Assembly: GCA_963281255.1 (NCBI GenBank)
Contig: OY725500.1
Span: forward strand, 3,343,184 to 3,407,183
Reading direction: 5' to 3'
Source: Aphrocallistes beatrix
Taxonomy: Eukaryota; Porifera; Hexactinellida; Sceptrulophora; Aphrocallistidae
Length of the DNA stretch: 64,000 nucleotides
The translations under genes were made by a program, and so were the position numbers. Of the stretch, positions 9,943 to 20,767 are shown piece after piece. Below the pieces are notes generated by a model that ran no database searches, had not been told where the DNA came from, and saw nothing but the letters and a program-made list of their open reading frames with translations. Position 1 is the first letter of the stretch. The number at the start of each line of letters is the position of its first letter.

Positions 9943-11121
9943 TCATTTAGTTATGAAAATTAGACAATCAGAATTGCAATTGGGTGTGAAGCAATTATCG
10001 ATAAGTTGATTGTAGGTACTACGTTTAAAAAACCAGTTTCCAAGCGCTTGGCAATACGAAATACCATCTATTAGTGGACTCGAATAAAATGCTAGTAGGT
10101 CAGCAGTGTGATTAATGCAAGCAGGCATGAAAATTCCGTCATACTTACTTGATCTTTCAATTTGCTGCATTGAATATACCATTAATTGACCAAAATATTT
10201 GATATAATCTGAAGATTGTGTCGTATTCCTTGGGCAACCCAAATAATTGTAAATTTGGTTAGAATCAAACATATTTTCTGCGACAAATAGTTCTGTTCTG
10301 ATATATTGATATAAGTAACCAACATTAGATGGACCACATAACCAAGGTTGTAAATAATTTGCATCAGTGCATGTTAGGTGTGTATAACTATTGTATAACT
10401 TATTGAGATGAGGTGAAGGGTAAATTGAAGTTAATTGAAGTCTCCATTCTGTAAAGTTTAACAATAATTGTGGATAAAACCACCCCCCTACAGGACTTAC
10501 TTTTATTTCTGAAAACTTTAGCCAGTTTGAGAGAAAATCTGCATGTTCAATGGCTCCAACACCTCCAGTTGATACACCCGATATTAAAATTTTTTCTGCA
10601 TCGATTAATTGATAGTTATCTAGTAACATATTGATCACTGCAATAATAATATGATGCCCAGAAAAGTAAACTCCCCATTCATTTGGTTCTTTATTCTGAC
10701 CTGAAAAGAAATCTTCACTGCAAGAAGGTATATATACCTTCATCCAAGAGTAAAAGTCTGGATTGATCTGAGAATACGAAGAAAGAATGGAGCTCTCTGG
10801 TAACCATGGAGCCCAGTAATTAGAAGAACCCTTGGAATTAGTCTGACTTAGTTTACAACTTAGCTCAGTATCACAATACGATCCACCTCCAAGAAATATG
10901 ACCCAATTTGAAGAATTCGCACCTGATTTGAAGTAAAACCCAGATGCACTTCCATCTAAGCAACGAGAATTTGTCTTGTTTGCATAATCATCTGAGAATA
11001 TAATTAAATCCATTGACAATCCTGCTGGTTTATTCGAGTTTTCTTTACATTCGCTCCTATGAATGAGGCGTAAAATAAGTACTAATGATGTAATGTTAAA
11101 TAACTGATTGAATTTGTTCAT
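9943..11121 (-). CDS. Notum/pectin-acetylesterase-family secreted hydrolase, single exon
   Basis: Complete 392-residue protein. Residues 1-25 form a signal peptide (hydrophobic TSLVLILRLI). The oxyanion motif FLGGGSYC is at 76-83. The nucleophile elbow SGVSTGGVG (181-189) puts the catalytic Ser at 184. Asp286 in MFDSNQ and His338 in FMPACINHT complete the triad. Paired cysteines and several N-x-S/T sites fit a secreted glycoprotein. Notum members remove palmitoleate from Wnt; plant and microbial relatives deacetylate pectin. Which substrate applies cannot be told from sequence alone. The elbow has Thr where Notum usually has Ala (GxSAGG), a small departure. The ORF is uninterrupted although the neighbouring host gene is heavily spliced, and it lies antisense inside that gene's intron, which suggests an old retrocopy or an intronless lineage. 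A short 5' non-coding exon is possible: CCTAAAAAG directly precedes the ATG. Confidence 0.85.
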   Translation of the reverse strand: MNKFNQLFNITSLVLILRLIHRSECKENSNKPAGLSMDLIIFSDDYANKTNSRCLDGSASGFYFKSGANSSNWVIFLGGGSYCDTELSCKLSQTNSKGSSNYWAPWLPESSILSSYSQINPDFYSWMKVYIPSCSEDFFSGQNKEPNEWGVYFSGHHIIIAVINMLLDNYQLIDAEKILISGVSTGGVGAIEHADFLSNWLKFSEIKVSPVGGWFYPQLLLNFTEWRLQLTSIYPSPHLNKLYNSYTHLTCTDANYLQPWLCGPSNVGYLYQYIRTELFVAENMFDSNQIYNYLGCPRNTTQSSDYIKYFGQLMVYSMQQIERSSKYDGIFMPACINHTADLLAFYSSPLIDGISYCQALGNWFFKRSTYNQLIDNCFTPNCNSDCLIFITK

Positions 11122-11160
11122 CTTTTTAGGAATTAGGCAATAATGGCTTGGTAGTTGCTA

Positions 11161-11168
11161 ATATATAC
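11161..11168 (-). promoter_or_regulatory. candidate TATA box for the Notum-like gene
   Basis: On the minus strand GTATATAT lies about 40 bases before the ATG at 11121. A TATA-driven start here would leave a 5' leader of only about 10-15 bases. AT-rich surroundings make such a match easy by chance. Confidence 0.25.
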
Positions 11169-12584
11169 AATTCACCTGTTTATAGAACAGCTGGTTATTA
11201 ATTAATAGATTGTATTTGTTTTGTATCTATTCAGTTGTGAAACCTTAATTTTCTATAGGTATAAGAGTATACACGTGAGAAACTATAGTACTAGATAAAG
11301 AAGTCAACTAAGATTTCATATTTGTAATTATTCAATTTTAGCAGTAAACTAATTGCACTTATTCAAATACCATATGATATAATGATTTTCTTTGTTTAAG
11401 TGCTAAAATTTTTAGCCGCGTAGGGGGCTTGATAATTCACAGATTAACCAAGGGGTGCATGGGGTCAAAAGGTTCAAGAACCCCTGGTCTATACCATAGC
11501 ATAATTGTTAAAGAGTGAGGAAATTATACTAGTCCTCAATCCAATTAAATTTTAGGTCTTAGTACAGCGACACATAACACATCAATAATTGAGTGAAATA
11601 CCAATAATACTAGGACTCTAAGTTAACTAATTCATGAATTATCGATGAATTACTCAAAATTTGAGACTAAAATAATGAAACAAATATTTGATATTCCGCT
11701 TAGGGACTGAGCAATGTTAGAGCATAGCATTCTATATACTAAGGCAATGGCAGTCACCAAAAAATTAGTACCATGTATTGGTTAAATACCTCAAATCCAT
11801 AGGCGACTTTTTATTTAGTTTTGTTCGTAATTTTTTGTAAGTATACGTAGTAGTTTGGTTAACCGAGGGGTTTGGATAACTGAAGTTCGGATGACTGACG
11901 TTCTACTGTAGTATTGCACTTATGTAATTGCTTGCAGGAAGAGAAAATCTTTTTAGCAATCAGTTAACCTATTATTTTTTTAAATTGTGTATAAAACTAA
12001 AATATTTATGTAGAAATTGGTATTTACGAAGCCAGACTAAATGAAATACGTATTGTTTTTGCTTGATACTTAGTTTTGTGCAAAGTATTGGTTAAAGACT
12101 AAAATAAAACAAATGATTAAATAGGAATTTTAATCTTAGTTTGAAACTGTGTTGGTGATAACGAAGCCAAAATAAACAAATTACTTCTTTTTATACTCAG
12201 TTTAAGTGCAATACTTAGTATGAGTTTGTTATTACTTAGTTCTAGAGCAAATTTGTATTTCTCTGTGTTAAACCGAGTTCAGAACTTTACCACGTAAATT
12301 AATCTAATTCGTCTTATTTAGTTGAATATTATCATGTATTAACACCAAGGGTGCTTGTAATGATTGTTAATTCTTAGTTTGAGACGATGGAACTCACATA
12401 ATTTAAAAATTGATTTTTATTAATCTTGAGATCAAATCAATTACACGTCATGACAGGTGTCACTTTAATAGATTGTCATCAAATTGTAGAGACTTTTATA
12501 TAGAAAAGAGGATAGTAGAGTAATGAGTTTAATTAGCATAATAAAGCTATGCATTTTCCAAATTTAAATGACCAAAATGTATAT
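11169..12584. other. intron sequence between the Notum-like gene and hairpin elements
   Basis: AT-rich with no exon signal. About 11406-11500 holds a scrap (GCCGCGTAGGGGGC... AAGAACCCCTGGTCTA) resembling the end of a hAT-type element. CTTAGTTT words occur at about 12050-12250. Confidence 0.45.
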
Positions 12585-12959
12585 GTCATGGGGAAACTTA
12601 AAATCTGGGGGAATTTGAAGTTCCCCCGGGGAAATTAAAATTGGAGTTTCCACTGGGGGGAATTTCAATTGGAGTTTCCCCTAGTGGAAATTTAAAGTTC
12701 CACTAGGGAAATTTAAAGTTCCACTAGGGGAAACTCCAATTTTTGTACGGCAAAATCTAGTCTTTAGAAATTTAAATTCCCCCAGGGCAAATTATAATTA
12801 GAGTTCCCACTAGGGAGATTTAAATTTCCACTAGGGGAAACTCCAATTGAAATTCCCCCCAGTGGAAACTCCAATTGAAATTCCCCCCAGTAGAAACTCC
12901 AATTTTAATTTCCATTAGGGGAATTTAAAATTCCACCAAATTTGAAGCTTCCCCATGAC
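12585..12959. mobile_element. Hairpin miniature element GTCATGGGGAA, copy 1
   Basis: A 375-bp element starting GTCATGGGGAAACTT and ending AAGCTTCCCCATGAC, flanked by ATAT on both sides. The interior alternates GGGGAATTTAAAGTTCC and ACTAGGGGAAACTCCAATT in both orientations, so the strand folds on itself at several scales. Confidence 0.65.
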
Positions 12960-13295
12960 ATATACACTAACTAGACCAAAGTATTTGTACACTACATTAT
13001 CTCCGATACAAATAGTAAAGTTATAGATTCTGATTTAAGATTCGATATCTACACATTCGAATTAGAAATAGTTGAAGATTTCTAATAAATTGTTCAACTC
13101 AAGTAATATTATCAAAAAATCTTAAAATTTAGAAAATTTAGATTTCACAACTATGAGAAGTATAGATAAGTATAAATAAGTATAGATCGATCTCTGAGCG
13201 TGGGAAGCCCCCATACCCTTACAGTCGCTCGCTAGGCTCGCTTGCACCTCTTGAGAAATCATAGATCCACCCCTGGATTTCCAAATAAACTAAGT

Positions 13296-13751
13296 GTCAT
13301 GGGGAAGCTTCAAATTTGGTGGAATTTTAAATTCCTCTAGTGGAAATTAAAATTGGAGTTTCCACTGGGGGGAATTTCAATTGGAGTTTCCCCTAGTGGA
13401 AATTTAAATCTCCCTAGTGGGAACTCTAATTATAATTTGCCCTGGGGGAATTTAAATTTCTAAAGACTAGATTTTGCCGTACAAAAAATTGGAGTTTCCC
13501 CTAGTGGAACTTTAAATTTCCCTAGTGGAACTTTAAATTTCCCTAGGGGAATTTAAAGTTCCACTAGGGGAAACTCCAATTTTTTGTACGGCAAAATCTA
13601 GTCTTTAGAAATTTAAATTCCCCCAGGACAAATTCAAATTGGAGTTCCCAGTAGGGGAAACTCCAATTGAAATTCCCCCCAGTGGAAACTCCAATTTGAA
13701 TTTCCCCTGGGGGAACTTCAAATTCCACCAAATTTGAAGCTTCCCCATGAC
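13296..13751. mobile_element. Hairpin miniature element GTCATGGGGAA, copy 2
   Basis: A 456-bp relative of the element at 12585 with ends GTCATGGGGAAGCTTCAAAT and its inverse. It is flanked by the 7-bp direct repeat ACTAAGT (13289-13295 and 13752-13758). The central ACGGCAAAATCTAGTCTTTAG block is shared with copy 1. Confidence 0.7.
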
Positions 13752-13812
13752 ACTAAGTATGCATGACTGAAACATTATATGTTTATTATATATTTTAGAC
13801 TTATTATATCCA

Positions 13813-14316
13813 CAAGCGCGCTTCACTTGCTTGCGCTGCGGGGCTTGCAGACACTTCGTGTCCGCCTGAGGCGCCCTTTGGGCGCCTGGGCTCACTTTAT
13901 AAGGGAATTATAAGGGAGATAACATCTCTGAATATGTCTGTCTTACTGTTATAATCGATATCACTCGAAAAATCATCAAATTTGTCAGTTTTTAAATTTT
14001 TTTTGATTCATAATGATGACGTCATAACAGAGTGATGAGTTATCATTTTTTGATGATAGTTAATCTTATGTGAAGAAGATTAATTTACATATTCTATTAA
14101 AATTTCAGCCTTCTATCACCTAAAATGACTGAGTTATACCCGAAAAATTAAAATTTCTAATTATAAAAACGGTGACAATGACCTCATAATTCCATGATGA
14201 GTCGACATTTTCATCTGAGCTCAGAACTTAGTGGAGCCATAACCAAAAGACCCCCACATGCCAAAAATCATCTTTCTGCGCCTGGCAGTTTATTCAATCA
14301 ATTCGTCAATCAATCT
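13813..14316 (-). mobile_element. Helitron-like family A copy, 5'-truncated
   Basis: A reversed copy whose 3' end CAAGCGCGCTTC on the plus strand follows an A. It carries GGCGCCCTTTGGGCGCC and the TGATGACGTCAT region, and stops at about the AATTGATTGA block, so the TCCTTACTATTAAA end is lost. Confidence 0.6.
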
Positions 14317-14518
14317 ATAAAATTGTTTCCAAACCTAAATTCAAATCATTTAATTTAAGTTTTGCATTTTTTAAATCAAGCTAATATTTCCCAATTGAAT
14401 TAATCCTGCAACTTTCAATGCGTGATACCTCTAGTAACTTTCATTGCAAATATTGACAAGCAGGACAGAATATTATTTAGTCATTGTAGCTACTATAACA
14501 TATATATTACTTTTTTAG

Positions 14519-14683
14519 TGTTCAATGTGCATTTATTTGTGAAAGTAAATCAGATCAAGGGATGAATTTCTTGTCATATAATTCGATTCTCCTCACACTC
14601 AAATGTCTTTCTGCTTCTATTGAACAACGGAATGGAATTCTTAACAAAACGTACCCTACTACAAACTCAACAAACTCATTGAA
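14519..14683 (+). CDS. p190RhoGAP-like gene exon (before pseudo-GTPase domain 2)
   Basis: The exon lies between TTTTTTAG and a perfect GTAAGT donor and is open for 54 codons in one frame (VQCAFICESK... to ...TNSL); the other two frames have stops. It begins with one base of a split codon and ends with two (AA). These join T at 17898 to give Asn, so the peptide runs on into VAVLSLPEDNF. The alternating hydrophobic pattern and the closing Asn/Thr/Ser-rich stretch fit the end of pseudo-GTPase domain 1 and a short linker. Strong splice signals plus phase match make this a confident exon; the family call is less certain. Confidence 0.7.
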
Positions 14684-15665
14684 GTAAGTTCTTTATTTGG
14701 GATTATTTGACCCTTTACAATTTTCATTGGAACATTATTGATAGCTATGTATATTATGACTATGTATTATTACTGATACCAACTATATTGGTATCTTTCT
14801 ACTGTAATCGACAGATGAAATTGTAGTTAATTCAATTGAAAAATGTGTCATTTTTTATGATTTGTTCAGCATTAGTTTACGACTGGTGAATAGTGTGAGA
14901 GAGGACATCGGGAACGCGTTATTTCCAAAGAATTAAAATATTACGCTAATATGTATATAAGTTAATAGTAGATGGTCCACAGTTTGTAGAAAATTTGTTT
15001 GGACAGTAAATAATTGTTGTACGAGGAAAAGGTTTAGGATTTTGATTTTTGGTCAAGTCATCATGCCGTAGGTATGATGATGTTAACTTGATTTCATAGA
15101 AACATCCATGTCGAATATTTCTTCAAAAAAGTTAGTCCTGTTGTACAATAGATTTACTACCTCTATTACTGATACCATGGATGAACACCAGGGTGCTCCA
15201 AAAATTTCGAAAGTTTGAATCTTTAGATGCACAAATAGTTTACCTTGATCATTAAATATTCACCATAAAAAAAATTCAAGCGATTTGGGGATGATTTAGT
15301 GGTCGCGCAAGGTAGGCTCCCCTCGTTCAGATTCCGCGTTCAACCAATTGTTCTAATTCAGCATTTTTCACTATGCAATATATAATAAACCATTTTAGAC
15401 ATAGATTTCCCATATGTTTCAATTTACTCATATTTAATTTGATATATAATATGAAATAACTCTTATTCCCGATTAACCATCCATTTGAAAATTTTAATTC
15501 CTTAATTGGAATCCCATATCCGGATTTACGGGGGAACAGTAGCTTTTCATTCGCTTAATCGTGATGTCATTCTCGATTAATTTAAACGATAAATATTAAC
15601 TTTCAGGTGCTTAATCTAGCATTTCCCAACCTGGGATTCGCGGTCCTTAAGTCGGGGGTGCAGGG
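14684..15665. other. intron sequence with half of a fold-back mariner-type element
   Basis: About 15186-15345 matches one arm of the element at 58302-58950 (GCTCCAAAAATTTCGAAAGT, CACCATAAAAAAAATTCAAG, GATTTAGTGGTCGCGCAA). Nothing else recognised. Confidence 0.45.
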
Positions 15666-16005
15666 CAGAGTGGACCATGGGTCACTTACAGTGACCCATC
15701 TGACCCATGACCCAGTGACCCAGTACGTGACACAGTGACCCAGACTAGTTTAACACAACACATACAAGTAAGTGATGTTAATCAATTAATTTATTCTTAT
15801 AACCTTCTAAAACTACAGAGATGATCCATCGATTTATGTGGCCCATGTGACCCATGACCCTGTAATCCAGTGACCCAGTGACTGGGTCACTGGGTCACCT
15901 GGGTCACTGGGTCAAGAGGTCGTGACCCATGACCCAACTGACCCAGCGATTTATGTGACCCAAGTGACCCATGACCCATGACCCAGTGACCCATGGTCCA
16001 CTCTG
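15666..16005. mobile_element. hAT-type miniature element built of GTGACCCA repeats
   Basis: A 340-bp element flanked by the 8-bp duplication GTGCAGGG (15658-15665 and 16006-16013). Ends are CAGAGTGGACCATGGGTCAC and its inverse. Just inside both ends lie runs of TGACCCA/AGTGACCC units, in part inverted. No protein. Confidence 0.8.
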
Positions 16006-16013
16006 GTGCAGGG

Positions 16014-16782
16014 GACCAGAAGTAGGGAGTAAAAGTTTTTTTGAATGGAAAATATATCTGGCTGTTAAAGTATTTATTCACTTAATTTATTACTTTATTC
16101 TGACTGCTTTATTACTCTGCATTGTTCAATTACTGAATATTCGCATGTCACTAATTATAGCAACTATTAATTAATTCACCATGTCAGACTTCCCTTGCAT
16201 TGCTGATTTAGTGGTCCTGACCCAAGATCAAGGTGCGCATTATAGGATTACAATTACATTATTGCATGATTGTTATTCAAACACAACTGATTTTTATGAT
16301 AAAAATTCATCCAAGTATAGTCCGGATTAATCGACTTCCACTGTTTTGTACAAGATGGCGTCCCTGCTCACACATCAACTTTGAGCCAGTATTTTATTGT
16401 TTGAATACTATTCCTGATTGGACTTAAAGAAGTATAACAAAGAAACTCTACTGATTAGTTATCGATTGAAAATTTGTGGGTTTTCGTGAGCAAGGGCTAA
16501 TTCGAGATGTGTCGGCAGCAAATCGCAAAGAATGTTTGATTCCTATGGTCTGATATTAATCCTGAATTACTACTCGAATATCGATAGATCGAGCGATAAA
16601 TACAAGTATAATGAGGACCTGCATAAATTGTATCCCTCTTTGTCAGATAATTAAAACCCTTGGTAGCATTTGGGATTTTTCTATTTATAGTAGTAACCCC
16701 AACTTATATGGTTTCCCCATTGAAAATGGCTTAAACCGGAAATGACGCAACACATTCATGTGGCAAGCGTGGGTTAAATCTA
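16014..16782. other. intron sequence, no feature recognised
   Basis: AT-rich; the ORFs in it have no splice context or recognisable domains. Confidence 0.5.
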
Positions 16783-16830
16783 TCCTTTCTATTAAAACTC
16801 GATTATTGTTTGTTTGTTTGTTTGTTTGTT

Positions 16831-16865
<35 letters not shown>

Positions 16866-17361
16866 CTGTAACGAATTGATTGAAGAAACTGCCAGGCGTA
16901 GAAAGCTGATTTTTGGCATGTGAGAGTATTTTGGCTATGGGTCCAGTAAGTTCTGAGCTCAGACGAAAATGTCGACTCATCATAGAATTATGAAGTCATT
17001 GTCACATTTTTAAAAGTTAAGCAACACAGTTATTCGGGCATAACTCAGCCATTATAGGAGATAGAAGGCTGAAATTTTAATAGAATCTGTATACTAACAC
17101 GTCTCACATATGATGCAACTATCATCAAAAAATGATAACTCATCACTCTGCTATGACGTCATCATTACTCATCAAAATTTTAAAAATTGACAAATTTGGT
17201 GTTTTTTCGAGTGATATCGATTATAACAGTAGGGCAGACATATTTAGAGATGATATCTCCCTTATAATTAACCAATGTCACCTCCAGGCGACCGAAGGGA
17301 GCCTCCGGCGGACACAAAGTGTCCGCCAGCCGCGCAGCGCAAGCAAGCGAAGCGCGCTTGT
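16783..17361 (+). mobile_element. Helitron-like family A, full copy
   Basis: Starts TCCTTTCTATTAAAACTCG after TA and ends CGAAGCGCGCTTG before a T. A TTTG, TG and TA microsatellite follows the 5' end (16803-16866). This copy and the one at 24901 are very alike, for example the shared CACCTCCAGG and CGAAGGGAGCCTCC variant, so they are recent sisters. Confidence 0.65.
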
Positions 17362-17897
17362 GAATATGAACATAATAGGGAATGTTTAGGGACATACTGT
17401 AATGCAGTAGGACCTTCATTATCCAACACCTTAATAATCCGGAAATTAATTCGAAATTGTACGTTATCTCAATTAGCATGTGATCGGATAAATTAATTTG
17501 CAGAATCCGACAATCTGAGACGTTTTTTAATGTCCCAACGATTGTTGGACTTTGCAGGTTTTACTGTATATATTTATTATAATTTATGCCTATTATAAAA
17601 CCTTGAAACTTAGTCGATAGACTTCTAGCAATGTATCTATAAGGATTATAAAATATCTACAAGAATGAGATGCATACTATGGCACATGATATACTATCTG
17701 ATTACGCGTATAACTAAAAATATATTATCTACAAAATCAACTCCCTCTGAATCGTTTTTCACCCCCCGTCAAGCCTAAGCTAGATTATCGCTTCCCGAAA
17801 TCTCATATTTTCTACTAAACATTGGAAGATGAAAATAATGAAAATAATGAAATATTCTCGATTATATATATATTATGATCAAATATTTTAATTCTAG

Positions 17898-18048
17898 TGT
17901 AGCAGTTTTGAGTTTGCCAGAAGACAACTTCAAGACATCCCAAGTTTTAATTCCTTTCCTACAAAATCAAATGAATTGGTTGGATAATAGTGAAGATAAT
18001 CCTAGACTTCTATTTGATTCTGTTCTAAACTATAATACAAGAATCACT
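17898..18048 (+). CDS. p190RhoGAP-like gene exon (start of pseudo-GTPase domain 2)
   Basis: Opens after TTTTAATTCTAG and reads VAVLSLPEDNFKTSQVLIPF followed by LQNQMNWLDNSEDNPRLL. From memory, vertebrate ARHGAP5/35 has a similar block: a beta strand, then an acidic loop with D-x-F, then a helix with LLSPLLQQQ. That makes this the first strand and helix of pseudo-GTPase domain 2. The 3' border is not secure: ACT/GTTTCC at 18048 would leave phase 0, matching the next exon, while A/GTTAGT at 18076 has a better consensus but the wrong phase. Another small exon could lie in the 16-kb intron that follows. Confidence 0.65.
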
Positions 18049-18076
18049 GTTTCCACGTCTTATTTTTCAATATTTA

Positions 18077-19372
18077 GTTAGTTGCCCACTTTTTAACAAG
18101 TTATTTTATATTTCTTGTTGTATGCTGTATATTTTAATCATTTAGGGAAACTGATCTCAATTTATCTCTAACCTTTCTTTTACTTTTGTCGACCCGTGTT
18201 ATCTAAAAACACATAATTTCCATGCTTTTAATCAAAACATATACTCTCATCATCATATAAATTGGTCAATGAATCCCAGCTTAGAGCCACCAAACTAGAG
18301 TCATAATTCGATTCCAGTTTATCTTTTGGTAGGAGCTATAATTTTATAGAGAGAAATACACAACCTTTTGTAACATTGTGTGAAAGGTGTCTGATCTCAA
18401 CATTTCTCGTGCAGTTACCATCATGATATCTCGCAAGGATACCTCGACTACAAGTGAATATACACAGTGTAACCTTTTGAGATGAGTAATTAATTCTGAC
18501 CATACTCACTTAGTACCGTAGCAACTGTATGTCACGATGGTATAACAACAAAGACAGATTGAAACAAACTGAACTACGTTTTTGATCCTTAAAATCAATT
18601 TTGGGAACTTTGTTCCTAGAAACTTGAAATTGATATGCAATGTTCATATTTTTTGTTTATGCCCTATTCAAATGACAAATCAATCTGACATTGCATTGTT
18701 GATTTATTCGTACGCCTCTGTACTACGAATTATCAGTTTATCTTTTTTGGGTGAAAACCACATGGTGATCTATAAAGTACAAGTATTAATATTCTCGTTT
18801 GTATCCTAACATCTACGTGACAAGATCCCTGCTAATGCAAAAAAATGTATTTAACACTGTCACATGTATCCTAATCGCATAGAATGATAAAAGATCGTGA
18901 AATGTGGTACAGTTCTCGACTACATAATCTTTTATTTTAAAACATAGATTTTCAATTTTCACTGTGTAAGCAATTAGCTTAATGACGTTTTCATGATATT
19001 GTCGAATCATCTATATTGGACATTTTACAAAGCCTAGCTTTATATTTTCTCTTAGCATTTATTAGATACTAATCTTTTAAATATTAAATTTAGTGATGGA
19101 TATATTTAAACGACGTTGCTAGATATGAATACGGACGTCTTATGTTGAATAGTTTGTTTTCCTGTTGAAAGCACAAGTAAACCACGAAAGGCTACCTATT
19201 TATATTTTGTAGTGTTTAAACTCGCAGTGTTAAGTAAAATGTTCATACAGAGGTGTACCTTCGGGAATTATTTTACTTCAATACTTTTCAAATTCTTGCT
19301 TGTTGCTTGGAGAGAACTAATGACCTGTCTGAAACTAATCTTTATCTTTGTAATCTGCTTCCTACCACTATT
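18077..19372. other. intron sequence, no feature recognised
   Basis: AT-rich. Open frames at 18582-18809 and 19212-19406 lack splice context or family resemblance. Confidence 0.45.
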
Positions 19373-19379
19373 TCAGGAC

Positions 19380-19590
19380 TGTAGGAGCAGGTGCGGGATT
19401 GGATGAGGCATTTGTGCAGTATTGATCATAGGTGTGGTACAGATGCAGAATTGCTGCTGCATAGGTGCGGAATTGATGTGACATTGGGTGCACCATAGGA
19501 GCGACATTGGTGTGGCACAAGTGTGGGATTGGTGCGACATATTTGGGGCATTTGTGCAGTATAGGTGCGGCACAGGTAATCTAAGGGCCT
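19380..19590. repeat. degenerate GTGCGGNATTG minisatellite
   Basis: About 14 irregular copies of a 12-16-base unit such as ATAGGTGCGGAATTG and GGTGTGGCACA. It is GT-rich, unlike the AT-rich surroundings. The minus-strand Cys/His-rich ORF it creates is a by-product. Confidence 0.5.
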
Positions 19591-19875
19591 CGCCACAGCC
19601 AAAAATTATTAAGGAGCACAATGGATCAAACAAAACTCAATCATAAAATTGCATTGAACATCTACAAAAAACAACAAGTTTACAAAAACAACAAAACAAC
19701 AAGTTAAAAACAAGTTTAGAGATTAAAATGTGTATTTTAAGATGCAGAACATACTGATATACTACGGTCTTAGCCATTCAATATACGTATATGGTTTAAA
19801 TATTTATCCTTGACTTAACATTTGATAGTTCAATTTTTGTCACAGTTTTTCTGAATAATAATTTTGGGGATACAG

Positions 19876-20185
19876 TACACTTTCCTCATCCGAACAACAT
19901 TAATGATCGAAAAATCATTCTGATTAGTGATTTTGTTATGATTATTGAATTAATACTAAATCAATGGATGGGGAATTAAAGATAAAATGTATAGGTTAGA
20001 ACATAAGGTTATTCTTTCGTTGTGATTGCTTTTTCACAATGTTCTTCAGTCTTATTTAAATAGGCATAGAAGATTATAAATGTCGATTCAAAAATAAAAA
20101 TTACTTTTTGAATGTCGATTCAAAAAGTAGTTTTTATTTTTTGGTGTTCTGATTCAAAGGATGAGACGTTCTGATTAGCGATGAT
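19876..20185. mobile_element. possible pogo-like miniature element
   Basis: Left edge CAGTACACTTTCCTCATCCG and right edge CGATGATGCAGTGTATC are partly inverted, and an internal hairpin (TCGATTCAAAAATAAAAATT against its inverse) lies at 20082-20142. The borders are not clean. Confidence 0.3.
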
Positions 20186-20767
20186 GCAGTGTATCAAATT
20201 TCTCTTTTATACTTAAGTATCCAGTTTTAGACGTTTATGTGGTTCAATTTTTAACTGATATGTACGACTTAGTGAAATTATGGGGTCAGCTCAACTTTAA
20301 CTTAATTACTATACGACTAGTCAACCTAACTTTATTTCAACTACTTTTATCCATAGTACTTGATTAAATGCACTTTCTACATTTCTATTGATATTGAATA
20401 TACTAAATCCATTGTAATATATGCCTATATAAATTATAATTATACATAATTGAGATCTGTCTTGATCAAACCAATTATATAAAACACTTGAGTCGGGACA
20501 GAAACAACGAGGGAGAACCATATAAAAGACTGCTGTAATAGTTTCATTAAAAGCGAGACGGTTGGCATGTATGTTAGGTTGTAACGATGCGATGCAGTTA
20601 CGATCTAACTTATTTGCGTTACTACAAGTACTTACAAGTATGTTACTACGTAATGCTAGAGACTTCAGAATAGTGATTGTAGTAAACACATGTATGGAGA
20701 TCTAAACATGAAGTGGCCGTTATAGACAGTTTTAGGTCTGCAAGATTCCGAAAAAGGATGGCCGCTG

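Noticed and set aside
10182-10364. Minus-strand 60-residue ORF
   Set aside because: Alternative frame inside the Notum-like gene.
19373-19633. Cys/His-rich minus ORF that looks like a metal-binding protein
   Set aside because: Produced by translation of a GTGCGG minisatellite.
20321-20689. 122-residue minus ORF
   Set aside because: No domain, no splice signals, and composition like the surrounding AT-rich intron.
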